NCBI GenBank assembly: GCA_028564925.1
Contig: CM053030.1
Location: forward strand, 271,597,992-271,661,991
Direction of reading: 5' to 3'
From: Lithobates sylvaticus
Lineage: Eukaryota; Chordata; Amphibia; Anura; Ranidae
Length of the DNA stretch: 64,000 bases
Part shown: positions 30,304 to 41,352 of the stretch, one piece after another
Position numbering within the stretch: the first letter of the stretch is position 1
Layout: every line of letters begins with the position of its first letter
The notes under the pieces: generated by a model
What the model was told of the DNA's origin: nothing
The model's database searches: none
What the model saw: only the letters and a program-made list of their open reading frames with translations
Program-made: the position numbers and the translations under genes

Positions 30304-31493
30304 TATATGTAATATATGCACAATATATGACAGTAATTAGATGTTATTGATTTTTTTTTTTTTTTTTTTTAATGTTATAAAAGGGTAGACACACACAGAG
30401 ATACACACAGAGGGTTTCTCTGTCTCTATGAGGCTGAGGGCAGAGGGGGCATAGGAAAGTTGACGAGGGGATAAATATGCACTTAAATATGCACCAAATA
30501 TGCACTTAAACAGTACAGATAGTATATAAAAGTATAATTAGACAGTAGACACATACATCCATTTTTTGGGGGGGTTAATGGATGTAAGGAACATAAACAT
30601 TAGGGCAAAGGGGTGGGGTTTCACAGTAGGGGTGAGAAGAGAGGTGGGTAATTGTAGGAAGGGGAAGGATAGGGAAGGGGGTATAGAATAAGGGGTTGTG
30701 GGGGGGTATTAGAGGGAGGTTGGGGGAGGATGAGGGAGGTCAGGGGGAAAGAAAATGAGAGAAAAGAAAGTAAAAGTAAAAGTGAAGAAAATAGATGGAA
30801 TGGAGTAGGTTATGGGGGAATAAAGTACGGATAAGGGGATAGAATACCGTTTGGGTAAAAGGAAGGGGGTAGAGTGGTAAGAGGGGATTAGGTAAAAATG
30901 AGGCTAAAATGCTAATAGTGAATGTGTAAATAGATAAGGGGAAAAAGGGAGGAAAAATAAAGAGGGAAAAATTTGTAAATGTTGTTATGTGATAGATATT
31001 CCTAAGACAAAAAGACGCGGTTAGAGGAGAAAGGGAAAGAAAAAGAGAAAAGGGGGGGTACGGACACAGTCTGTAGATCAGGGTATGGATATGTATACAT
31101 ATGCATACACAGGTGAGACACAAAGATAAAACACGGTGATCTCTATTAGGGTGAGGGTATTGGTTAAATATTTGGTGTGGTGCCGCTGCTGACAAATCCG
31201 ATCCCCTTCTCCGCATGCCAGGGGACACTTCCCCCATAAAAACGTCTCTCCTCCGAGTGGAGGAAAAGTCGGGGACGTTTAAAAAAGGTTTTTTTTATAC
31301 AATTTTTTTTTTCTCTTCTCCTTTTTTTTTTTTTGTCCTGGCTCAGTGAGGGGGGTGGATAACGGTGTCAATAAATCGCACCGCTATACTAGCCCGGAGA
31401 GTAGGATAGGGTAAATTTAAAAAAAAAATTTTTGGGGGGGGGGGGGGGGGGGGGGGGGCCTCTCTCTCCAGTAATTTTTAGATAAAAGTAAAA
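30304..31493 (+). other. L1 inter-ORF spacer, strongly purine-rich
   Basis: About 1.2 kb without coding content between ORF1 and ORF2. The plus strand from about 30590 to 31080 is dominated by G and A with many GGGG runs. Further on are T-runs (31287-31335) and a G run of about 26 at 31433-31458. Such tracts can form triplex or G-quadruplex structures. L1 spacers in this window differ: the 9649 copy has a pyrimidine-rich one. Confidence 0.7.
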
Positions 31494-31645
31494 ATGACTA
31501 AAATAAAAATTACCTCGTATAACGTAAAGGGACTGAATATTCCAGAAAAATGGGCCAGGCTGCTCGCTGAGCTCGGAAGACTGAAGACACAGATTGCATT
31601 TTTGCAGGAGACCCATTTTAGAATAGATAAGATATCAAGAATTAA

Positions 31646-32254
31646 AGCGGTTCTGCACACATTTCATTTAGTAAATCTCTTTGCCTTCCAAATCAGGCAA
31701 AGAGTACTAAATGAAATGTGTTTTTTTTTTTTCACTTACCTTGATAATCGCTGGCTTCCTGTCCTCTATCGCTGCGGCGGTGGGTGGGGTCTCTGCGTCG
31801 ATCGTCGTCAGGCCGCACTGTCTCCTGGTATCTGGTGTCATTGTTCCCAGGAGTCAGTGCGGACATCTTCCGAAATCTCGCGAGATGTCGGCCACATCTT
31901 CCGAAATCTCGCGAGATGTCGGCCACATCTTCCGAAATCTCGCGAGATGTTGGCAGATGTGATTTTTCGCGAGATTTCGGAGAACGTGAGCTGCACTACG
32001 CCGTTACTGCGCACGCGCGAGATCGGCGCAGTAACGGCGGTGCATGCTGGGCCATCTGAAGTGCCTGTGTGGGTTCAAATGCCCACAGGCAAGATGGCCC
32101 CCAGCAGGAAAGAATTTCTACAACTCATCAATCTTTTTGAAAGAAGCTGCTGCCGGTTTTCATCAAAGGACACGTGAGTACCTAAACTGCATTGCATAAG
32201 CCATTGCATTGCAGTAAAAAAAAAAAAAAAACATAAAGACAGTGCAGAACCGCT
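31646..32254 (-). mobile_element. piggyBac-like MITE with TCTCGCGAGA array, copy 2
   Basis: The same family as 29199-29815, in opposite orientation. TTAA at 31642-31645 and 32255-32258; TIRs AGCGGTTCTGCACAC and GTGCAGAACCGCT. TCTCGCGAGA occurs at 31876-31885, 31907-31916 and 31938-31947, and a one-mismatch version (TTTCGCGAGA) at 31965-31974. The spacing is a regular 31 bp, so the motif is part of a tandem repeat. It marks the point where most of the L1 endonuclease is missing. Confidence 0.85.
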
Positions 32255-34210
32255 TTAAAGGAAGAATTAAATTCTCTGCTTATTGAACAGGCGAAGGCAA
32301 AGATAAAACGGGGAAGGCAGACACTCTATGAATTCGGCAATAAGCCAATTCTAGCAAAGGCCCTTAAAGGAAATAATACACAGACACATATAACAGGTAT
32401 CAAAACACAGAGAGATGAGATGGTTAACTCATCACAGAAAATAGCACAAACCTTCAAGGAGTACTATGAGGGACTTTACCAATTAGAGGAATCACTATCC
32501 CCTGTAAGAAGCAAAAATAAATGGGAGGCAGCAAGGGAGTATGTGCGAACCTGAGGTATGCCGAAGCTGACAGAGGAGATACGGCAGGACTTGGATACCC
32601 CGATAACCATAGAGGAGTTTAAGAGCGCATTACAACTCCTGAAAGCAGGGAAAGCAACGGGCCCCGATGGGTATAACCTGGCATATTATAACGTTTTTTC
32701 GGAGATATTGGCTCCGAGATTCACAGCGGCCTTCAACTCGCTGCGAGAGGGCCAGAAACTACCGGCTGAGACCCTGTTAGCACACATAGTGGTAATTCCG
32801 AAGGAGGGGAAGGATCCATCTCAGTGTTCCAGCTACAGGCCGATATCTTTATTGAATGTGGACTTAAAAAATTTTTCTAAGATCTTAGCCACTAGGCTAG
32901 CTGAACATATTCCATCATTGATAAATCCCGACCAAGTAGGGTTCACTGCAGGGAGGGAGGGGAGGGAGAATACACAAAGGGTAGTGAACGCTATATACTG
33001 GTCACAGAGTCAACAGAAACCCCTAATATTAATCTCAGCAGATGTGGAAAAAGCATTCGATAGGGTTGATTGGATATTCCTGAGGGCCACTCTGCAACAT
33101 ATCGGTCTGGGGGAGGGAATGCTGAGATGGTTCCTAAATCTATACTCAATACCAACAGCGAGGGTGAAGGTTAACGACAGAATCTCTGAGCCATTTCGTA
33201 TACGAAATGGAACACGCCAGGGATGCCCACTGTCCCCTATTATTTTCATACTCACAATGGAGCCATTTCTTAGGAAGATACGTGCTAACCCCAATATTAG
33301 AGGAATAAAGACAAAAACTGATGATTTTAAGCTGGCAGCCTATGCTGATGACTTGATCTTCTTTATAACCTCCCCAGTTATATCTCTCCCACCTCTTTTT
33401 GTAGAGTTACAGCATTATGGGAAGATAGCAAATTTTAAGGTGAACTACAGTAAGTCGGAGGCTATGGGGCTGGAAATGAACGCATCGTTGTCATATCAAA
33501 TAAAGACACAGTTTAATTTCAGGTGGACAGAATCTTTTATAAGTTATTGGGCATAAGAATACCGAAGAAATTAAATAGGATTTTTGAATTAAAATATGCA
33601 CCAATGCTAAAGCAATTTAAACTAGATTTCCAAAGATGGGATAGAGAAGCCTTTACCTGGTTTGGGAGGTCAAATATAATAAAGATGAACATAATGCCAA
33701 GACTTCTCTATCTGATTCTAACTATACCAATAAAGATCCCACCAAGTTTTATGCGAGAACTCCGCTCAGGGTTTCTGAGGTTTATCTGGGCCGGAAAGCC
33801 AGCAAGAATACGAAGAGCTATTTTAGCTCTCCCGAAAGATAAAGGAGGAATTGGCTTCCCGGATCCAGTTAGATACCAGGAAGCTTCACACTTAGCTAGA
33901 ATAACTGAGTGGTGTGCCAAGCCATGGGTTAAAATGGAGCAAACAGTGAGCGAGATTCCCCTAGAGGGGTTGGTATGGATAGCAGGTAAGGATATCCCAA
34001 AGGCAATAAGAAAACACCCACTAATAGGTGCAACTATAAGTATAGCCATGAAACTCTTCAAAAAAACAAACATATCTGTTTACCCAAGCCCTATGACTCC
34101 GGTATTAGGTACGCCTGAATTTCAACCGGGTATGTCAGACCGAAGATTTGAAGAAGTAAGACGGGATGGGAGATTTAGGTTTATACACTTCACAAAGAAA
34201 AAACGTTTAA

Positions 34211-35405
34211 CCACTTCGCATCCGGAGGCCGTCATATGACGGCCTCTACTTTGCGGGGGTATATCTGAATGATGCCTGTAGCTACAGACATCATTCAGAT
34301 ATTGCCGTTCTCAGCCGGCGATTCCCTGCACCATAAGAACGATCATAGCGGCTGTTCCGCCGCTTGATCGTTCTTATGGGCGGCGGGACGCCCCCCCTCC
34401 CGCCACCCTCCGGTGCTTCTACCGACTCACCGCTTCCATCGGTGAGTCGGACACAGGATCCGCCGGCCCCCGGATGATGACCATAGAGTTTTCCGGTGGA
34501 CCAGATGGTCGCCGGAGTCTCTATGATCGTTCGGAGGCCGGGCACGATGTTATGACGTCACGCCCGGCCTCTGCATTCAAATAACGGCGCCGCCTCCGCT
34601 GGGAAGCGGTGATCGTTTTTTTTTATTTTAGGCTTCCTAGCCTAGAGGTGAGATGTGGGGTCTTATTGACCCTATATCTCACTGTAAATAGGTCCGATCA
34701 TGTAATATTCCTATTACAAGGGATGTTTACATTCCTTGTAATAGGAATAAAAGTAATCAATTTTTATTTTTATTTTTTTAAACTGTCAAACTCAAAAAAT
34801 AAAAGTCAAATTAACAATAATAAAAAAAAAAAAAAAAAGCGCCCCTGTCCCCGTGAGCTCGTACGCAGAAGTGAACGCATACGTAAGCCCTGCCCACATA
34901 TGAAAACGGTGTTCAAACCACACATGTGAGGTATCGCCGCGAACGTTAGAGCGAGAGCAATAATTCTAGCCCTAGACCTCCTCTGTAACTCAAAATATGT
35001 AACCAGTAAAAAATTTTAAAGCGTCGCCTATGGGGATTTTTAAATACCAAAGTTTGGCACCATTCCACGAGTGCGTGCAAATTTGAAGCGTAACATGTTG
35101 GGTATCTATTTACTCGGCGTATCTTCATCTTTCACATTATGGGAAAAAAATTGGGCTAACTTTACTGTTTTTTTTTTTTTTTTTTAAGCATGAAATAGTT
35201 TTTTTTCTGAAAAAAACGTGTTCGAAAAATTGCTGCGCAAATACTGTGCAAGATAAAAAGTTGCAACGACCGTCATTGTATTCTCTAGGGTCTTTGCTAA
35301 AGAAACATATATAATGTTTGGGGGTTCTATGTCATTTTCGAGCAAAAATATTATGAATTTTACATGTAGGAGAGAAATGTCAGAATTGGCCTGGATGCGA
35401 AGTGG
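34211..35405 (+). mobile_element. piggyBac-like MITE, about 1.2 kb
   Basis: TTAA at 34207-34210 and 35406-35409. Ends CCACTTCGCATCCGG and CCTGGATGCGAAGTGG are inverted repeats. A subterminal palindrome (GAGGCCGTCATATGACGGCC) lies near the left end. The interior has GC-rich hairpins, an AT-rich half and T/A runs, without a transposase. It is inserted in L1 ORF2 between ...FTKKK and the following MSRGEIEKS-like codons. Confidence 0.85.
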
Positions 35406-35957
35406 TTAATGTCACGAGGAGAGATAGAGAAATCTCAGCAGATTTAGACTATTTCAGGGTGATGCAGTTAGGAGCGTATATACGCTCAAAAAGTAGACTT
35501 TATCCAGGTATACAGAGTTTATCGGGCTTTGAACAGATATGTTTGGAAGGAGAGAAACTGAAACATTCCTTATCTTATTCTTACGAAGTACTAACAGGGC
35601 TGGAGGCCCCTCAGGACCTGTATTTTATACAAGCATGGGAAAACGAGTTGAAGACAGAGTTCTCCCAAAGGCAGAAGGATAAGATACCAAAATCCATACA
35701 CAAAACATCCGTAGCAAGCAGGTACCAAGAGGGAGGATATAAGATCCTCACCAGATGGTATAGAACTCCGAGTATGATACATAAAATATTCCCACAGATA
35801 TCTAATGCATGTTGGCGCTGTTTAAAGGCGGAGGGCACGATGCTCCATATCTTTTGGGAATGTGAAAAAGTTAGGGAATTCTGGAAAATGGTAGAGAAAA
35901 CAGTGAATAATATTACAGGGATTTCCCTTGGGGAGGCTCCTGCAGTGTTCTTATTAA

Positions 35958-36928
35958 CCACTTCAGCCCCGGACCAATTGGCAGCCAAAGGACCAGGCCC
36001 CTTTTTGCAATTCGGCACTGCGTTGCTTTAACTAACAATTGCGCGGTCATGCGACGTGGCTCCAAAACAAAATCGGCGTCCTTTTTTTCCCACAAATAGA
36101 GCTTTCTTTTGGTGGTATTTGATCGCCCCTGCGGTTTTTATTTTTTGCGCTATAAACAAAAATAGAGCGACAATTTTGAAAAAAATGCAATATTTTTGAC
36201 TTTTTGCTATAATAAATATCCCCAAAAAATATATAAAAAAACATTTTTTTTCCTCAGTTTAGGCCGATACGTATTCTTCTACATATTTTTGGTAAAAAAA
36301 AATCGCAATTAGAGATTATTGATTAGTTTGCGCAAAAGTTATAGCGTTTACAAAATAGGGGATAGTATTATAGCATTTTTATTAATATTTTTTTTTTTAT
36401 TAGTAATGGCGGCGATCAGCGATTTTTATTGTGACCGACATTTTGGCGGACACATCGGACTTTTTGACACATTTTTGGGACATTTGTCATTTATACAGAA
36501 ATCAGTATTTAAATAGCACTGATTCCTATGTAAATGACTTGTAGTTAGGGGGTTAACCACAAGGGGGCGGGGAGGAGTCAGTGTGACGTGTTGTCTTGTG
36601 TTTACTGTAGGGGGGCGTGGCTGTACGTCTGACGTCATTGATCGGCGTTCCCGACAGGGAACCGCCGATCACTGACAGTCAGTGTAGGAAGCGCGGGGAG
36701 AGGTTTGTTTACATAGACCTCTCCCCGTTCTTCCGCTCCGTAACCCGATCGCGGGATACCGATCGGGTCCGCTGGTCCCGCGGCCGGGGTCACGGAGCTC
36801 CCGACCGGGTCGCGAGCGCGCCGCTAGCACCCACGGGCAGGCACATGCATGATCACGTACAGGTACGTGATTCTGCCTGCCCGTGCCATTCTGCTGACGT
36901 ATATATGCAGTGGCCGGTCGGGAAGCGG
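35958..36928 (+). mobile_element. piggyBac-like MITE, 971 bp
   Basis: TTAA at 35954-35957 and 36929-36932. The left end CCACTTCAGCCCCGG pairs loosely with the right end CGGTCGGGAAGCGG. The interior holds the unit TTTTGGTGGTATTTGATCGC and GCGCTATAAACAAAAATAG, shared with 28085, 58310 and 58774, and the GGGGTTAACCACAAGGGGGC-type block shared with 5353 and 60958. The GC-rich right third has GATCGGCG-containing hairpins. Non-coding. Confidence 0.82.
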
Positions 36929-37432
36929 TTAAACGATGTCCCACTATCAATAGACAAATATAAAAAATCTTTGTTGAAGCATCTTCTCACGGCAGCGAGA
37001 GCCTGTATCCCGGCCCTGTGGAAAATTGTAGAAATACAGCAAATGGAAAATCTGACCTGGATGTTGAAAGAGCAGGAGGAGAATTACTGGAATATTTGGT
37101 CCCCTTATTTTGCATATACAAGGGGAGAGGAGAGGTGAGGTATTGGATATCTGACTGAGGAGGAAAGGATCCCCTTCCTTTTTTTGGGGGGGGGGGGGGG
37201 GGATGGAGGGTAAGGCCTAGGAAAAGGGGAAAAGAATAATATAAAGGTTAACAGCGGAGACGGAATAATTCACAATGAATATGGATATCAAAGAGATAAA
37301 ATAATTATAGGATTTGTTATTCAGAAGTAATTGTACAAAGAGACGAAGTGTAAAGGTGATGGATGTAAATGTGAAATGTAATGTAAAGTGAAAAATAAAG
37401 AATTATAAAAAAAAAAATATAATGGTCTGTCT

Positions 37433-37970
37433 AGACATGCTTAAACATTTTACACAAACGGCTGAAACCAAATATTCTGTAATGACATTTCCAGGACAGT
37501 GTGTTGCAAAATGTTTACAAACAATCAAAAAACAACCACTGAAACCACAGTAATAAAACATCCTTTTACTTTCAATAACTTTTTCTTAACAATATGGTAC
37601 AAAAATAAATATTTAGACTAATACTGTATTATGCAGATATGAAAAGTGCTAAGTGTACCACGCCAAGATTTGCATTTCCTATTATGAGTCATACAAATTA
37701 AGTGAAACTGTATCTTGGGTATTCTCTTACAAACATTAATGCAAAATAAGACTGAATGAAAACCTGCATGTTAGGAGATTGCTTTTACATCTGGACTGAT
37801 GTATATTATGAAGGAACATTACCCCCTCCATCCCCAAATTGTATATTCTTATAGCCATGTGTAATTCATACATATTGTCATAGTATTCAGTATGCTTACA
37901 TTTTTTATTTTTTTATCTCACGTGCCTTTAAGTTGTTTTTTTTTACATCTCCTTGCTAAACATGCTAAAG
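37433..37970. other. Unassigned AT-rich sequence
   Basis: Right half of the stretch interrupted by the L1. AT-rich with several AATAAA-like words (37550, 37605). No ORF, splice-site pair or repeat family recognised. It is a candidate for unique genomic DNA. Confidence 0.45.
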
Positions 37971-38420
37971 CAGGGGTTGGCAATCTTGTAAAGATGGAGA
38001 TCTACCTGAACACCATGGGAGAAGTCAAAGATCACTGGGCAGTGTTGCCCGTGTCACCCAATGTGGTGGTAAAGCTCTGTGGTTGAGCCTTGGTTTTATT
38101 GACCCAAACCCCTGCAGAGGCAGCAACCAAGGGTGTACACATGCCACATTAAACCCCTTGTTGCTCTCAGCAGGCGCTACCGCCTGCCGATCGTGTCCCA
38201 TTCAAGTGAATGGGGCCACTCTGCAAGCCCCCCTTAACCGCATGCAATGCAAACGGTTGCAGTGTGCTAATGCAGGGTCCAAGAGGTTAAAGCAGGTGGT
38301 AAGGAGGTGATACAACAGTTGAACAAGGTTGCAAGGCACTTGGCATGGGTCACACTTGCCAGGCATGACAGGGTGTATAATTACTGCTGTGGCATGTGTA
38401 TACCTCTGTCCACCGTAGCT
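37971..38420. repeat. Possible hAT-like MITE fragment
   Basis: Starts CAGGGGTTGGCAATCTTG, resembling the CAGNGGTT... termini of hAT MITEs. The text that follows includes GTTGCCCGTGTCACCCAATG and a CTATTAAACCCC-like patch. No matching right terminus or 8-bp duplication was found. Confidence 0.35.
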
Positions 38421-38728
38421 AACCGTCGTTTTAGTGGCACTATTCGGCCGCTAGTGGGCCGATTTTAACCATTGCTAGCGGCCAAAAAAGGGTTAAAACC
38501 ACCCGCAAAATGACGCTGCAGCGGTGGTTTGCCAGCGCTGCCCCATTGTTTTCAATGGGCAGGGGTGTATACACCGCTCCTACAGCGCTGCAAAGATGCT
38601 TGCAGGACTTTTTTTACCGTCCTGTAAGCGCACCGCTCCAGTGTGAAAGCCCCCTTTACAGGTGCTATGCAGGCGCTATTGTTAGCGCTGTAGCACCTGT
38701 AAAGTGCCTCAGTGTGAAAGGGCTCTTA
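38421..38728. mobile_element. Harbinger-like MITE, right part
   Basis: Shares ATTCGGCCGCTAGTGGGCCG, GCAAAGATGCTTGCAGGACTTT and a terminal CAGTGTGAAAGGGCTC with the 2650 and 40552 copies. The right end lies next to TTAAG at about 38726. The left terminus is absent. Confidence 0.65.
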
Positions 38729-38744
38729 AGCTAAATGCAGTAAT

Positions 38745-39602
38745 CTATATCTTGTAGCAACTGCTATCTCCTATAGCAACAACTTCTCTCACAGTAATCC
38801 CACTGTAGATCCTCAAGCTCAACTCACAGTATCCTACTGTAGATCCTCAAGCTCCGCTCACCATCTCTCACTAGACTTCTTGGACTCTGTTACCTGCTCG
38901 ATCCCTCAAGCTTCACCCACAGCTAACCACTGTTCTTATCTTCAAGCTGTACTTGCAGCTACCCGCCTTATTCCTTCAAGCTTTACTCACAGCTAACCGC
39001 TAGTGAAGCATCTGCTCTGGTATTCCTTCAGAATTTCATCCCTTCCAAACTTGCCTCTGGTAACAGTAGTGGTTGTCCCTCCGGCAACTGCTTCTCCTTT
39101 ACCTCCGGCAACGAACAGGCTCCCCTTGGGCTGAGCCTCTAACATACGTGGTTCCACCCCAGGCTTCCGGCTTAACCTCTGCTGCTCATTCCCTGCAGAC
39201 CCTTAAATGACTGGCCTCACGTAGACCTAGCAGCCAGTAGGACTCCTGGACAGGCTTCAGGCCTAGCAACCAGGAGCTGTTTGACACACCCACCCAGGCC
39301 GCAGCCCTGATCACCTGACTCCTCTCGAATATATAGCCTATATAGCCTATCCCAGCATGCAAAGCATCCAAAAGAAACTCCTGCTAATTGGCTGAGACAA
39401 CTTAACTCATCACCTGAATTCACTTTAATCCATCATCCTATGCCAAAAGCAACAGTGTCACCTACTGACAGAAGAGAGAGACTACAAATTTAACTCATAC
39501 TTATGACAGAAATCAGTGGATCAAAGACTACCAACTAGCCAGGCTAGTTACCACCTAGCACAACTAGATTTATTAGCAGCCCTGTTTAGGACCAGGGTGC
39601 TA
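38745..39602 (-). mobile_element. LTR-like block, unassigned family
   Basis: On the minus strand it opens TGTAGCACCCTGGTCC and carries a TATA-like GGCTATATATTC near 39335. The region 38795-39000 has short imperfect repeats of AGCTTGAGGATCTACAGT-type units. On the plus strand the block ends TGC...ACA. No flanking duplication or retroelement genes were found, so the LTR call rests on ends and layout alone. If real, it is a fossil solo LTR. Confidence 0.35.
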
Positions 39603-40262
39603 CACGTGATTCATCAGACCAGGACATCTTATTCTATTGCTCTGCGATTTCAGTTCTAATGCTCCCGTGTCCATGGTAAGCACTTATGTGTCAACATGGG
39701 CATCCTAACAGGTCTGCAGATACAAAGCCACATAAGCAAACAAACTGCAATGCACTGCGCGTTCTGACACAGTTCGCTGGTTTTCCTTCCTTGAAACACT
39801 TTTTGTAGGACCTGACCAGAGCAGACCGGAAAATCCCACAAGAGCTGCAGTTTTGGAGTTGCTCTGACCCAGTCATCTAGCTATTATGCCGTGTACACAA
39901 GATCGGAATTCTCATCTGAAAAAGCTCTGATGGTTTTCCCGACGGAATTTTGCGCGTCGGAATTGCTACAGACGATCGGAATTTCCGATAGAAACCTTTT
40001 CCGTCAGAAAAATTGAGAACATGCTTTACATTTTTTGCTGTCGGGAATTTGGCCAGCAAAATTACGATGGAGCCTACACACGGTCGCATTTTCAGATGAA
40101 AAGCTCTCATCGGTCTTTTGCTGGCCGAAATTCCGATCGTGTGGACGCGGCATTAGAATTTGGTCCTCGTCAAAGTTGCCTTCAACACATCAACTGCAGG
40201 GACAACATGTTCACTTGCTGCCTAATATATTCCACCCACTTTCAAGTACCATTGTCACAAAC
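39603..40262 (-). pseudogene. Tc1-like transposase N-terminal remnant
   Basis: The minus strand from about 39880 down contains the helix-turn-helix region in degraded form (SKTAALVG-like text, then GCSRSAV...KVF). It ends in 'RPVRMPMLTHKCLPWTREH', matching the RPVRVPML...R..WAREH linker that precedes the Tc1 catalytic domain. 40154-40262 is the 5' side (complement CTGCAGTTGATGTGTTGAAGG). A MITE at 39896-40153 interrupts it. The catalytic half is gone. Confidence 0.65.
39896..40153. mobile_element. Harbinger-like MITE, 'TGCCGYGTACAC' family
   Basis: Ends TGCCGTGTACACAAGATCGG and CCGATCGTGTGGACGCGGCA, flanked by TTA on both sides (ctaTTAtgcc / ggcaTTAgaa). It is rich in short CGGAATT/AATTCCG palindromes. 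Copies of the same family: 45363-45688, 59367-59465 and 62647-63071. Non-coding. Confidence 0.7.
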
Positions 40263-40263
40263 G

Positions 40264-40551
40264 TGTTTTTTGTATATTTTGTAACAGAAAATAAAGTTTA
40301 CAAATGTAAAGCTGCAGGTTTTCTCACGTATAAGGCACCTTCACGCTCAGATCATGTGATCTAATTTTATGGTCATTTCGACTGAAATATCATTGAGAAA
40401 ATTGGTTACTATGAAGCAGGGCAGCTGCTTGACACAGAGACCCGAAGATGGCTGCAATTGCTGCAGTAGCGGTGACTACTACCTGGATTTCAGAATTCAT
40501 TTTTTTGAAAGGTTTGTAATGTATCTTTTCAACTGAACTGAACTGATCTTT
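40264..40551. other. Short unassigned interval
   Basis: AT-rich sequence with AATAAAG at about 40290, and GAAGATGGCTGCAATTGCTG near 40446, whose short frame lacks any family signature. Nothing supportable. Confidence 0.4.
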
Positions 40552-41198
40552 AGGCCCCTTTCACACTGGGACGGGGAGCCGCGGTGACGTTAAAGCAGCG
40601 CTATATTTAGCGCTGCTTTACCGTCGTTTTAGCCGCGGTATTCGGCCGCTCGCGGTGCGGTTTTACCCCCCACGAGTGGTCGAAAAAGGGTTAAACACCC
40701 CCGCAGAGCGCCGCCGTAGCGGCGCTTTGCGGCGGTATTGCTGCGGTTTTACCGCGGTTTCCCATTCAAATCAATGGGAAGGAGCGGTATAGGAGCGGTG
40801 AACACACCGCTCCTATACCGCTCCAAAGATGCTGCTAGCAGGACTTTTTTTGCCGTCGCCCGCCGGCTTTCACACTGGAGTGAATGGGGCCGGTTTTTTT
40901 CAGGCGGTGTACAGGCCTTAAACCCCTTTCACAATGGGGCTGCCCGTGCGTTCGCACTGTTTTTCGGATGCTTCAGAAGCGCTTTTCAGCCATTCATTGC
41001 AATGGGCAGGGGTGTTTTGGGAGCGCTGTATACAGTTCCAAAAATGCTGCTTGCATGACTTTTTCTAACTTCCCGCAAGTGTACCGCCCGGGTGTGAAAG
41101 TACACATTTCAATGAATGGGAGGCAGTTTTCAGGCGCCTTACAGGCACTATTTCTAGCGCTAAAACGCCTGAAAACTGCCTCAGTGTGAAAGGGGTCT
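40552..41198. mobile_element. Harbinger-like MITE, compound copy
   Basis: The left end TAGGCCCCTTTCACACTGGG and right end CAGTGTGAAAGGGGTCTAA are inverted. An internal pair of similar ends (about 40868 CTTTCACACTGGAG and 40925 CCCTTTCACAATGGGG) suggests two adjacent or nested copies. GC-rich hairpins such as TAGCGCTGCTTTACCGTCG recur from 2650-3082. Non-coding. Confidence 0.75.
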
Positions 41199-41352
41199 AA
41201 GTTTTTTAAAGCACTTTCAGCAGCTGATATAATCCACTAGGGCCCTTTCACACTGATCAGCTTTTCTTCTGTTTGTGCCTTACAAAAAGCAAAAGAAAAA
41301 ATTGTGATCATTTAATCCCATGGAACTCTTTTTGGTAAAAAAAATTGTACCT

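Larger units (their letters stand above)
31494..37138 (+). pseudogene. L1 ORF2, split by three MITEs
   Basis: The endonuclease opening at 31494 (KITSYNVKGLNIPEKWARLL, IAFLQETHF) stops at the MITE (31646). After it the text resumes in the linker (KEELNSLLIEQAKAKIKRGR). RT at 32558-33556: GKATGPDGYNLAYYN, YRPISLLNVDLKNFSKILAT, ADVEKAFDRVDW, NGTRQGCPLSPIIF, and catalytic AYADDLIFF near 33340. A frameshift near 33530 leads to 33523-34200. After the third MITE, 35410-35950 has the CCHC knuckle (ACWRCLKAEGTMLHIFWEC). After the fourth, 36933-37138 ends NYWNIWSPYFAYTRGEER. The missing endonuclease and at least one stop (32553) and one frameshift make it inactive. Confidence 0.85.
28623..37415 (+). 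mobile_element. L1 with four nested TTAA MITEs
   Basis: Bounded by the 17-mer AATATAATGGTCTGTCT (28606-28622 and 37416-37432). It has a GC-rich 5' UTR, ORF1 from 28777, a purine-rich spacer, ORF2 from 31494 to 37138, and a 3' UTR with G-runs and poly-A. Four MITEs sit inside at TTAA sites: 29199-29815, 31646-32254, 34211-35405 and 35958-36928. Without them the L1 is about 5.4 kb. The endonuclease is mostly missing at the second MITE. ORF1 and ORF2 carry few other lesions, so it is of moderate age. Confidence 0.9.

Noticed and set aside
31494-32177. A 227-codon frame joining L1 endonuclease to MITE sequence
   Set aside because: Only the first ~50 codons are L1. The rest is MITE read by chance, not a real fusion protein.
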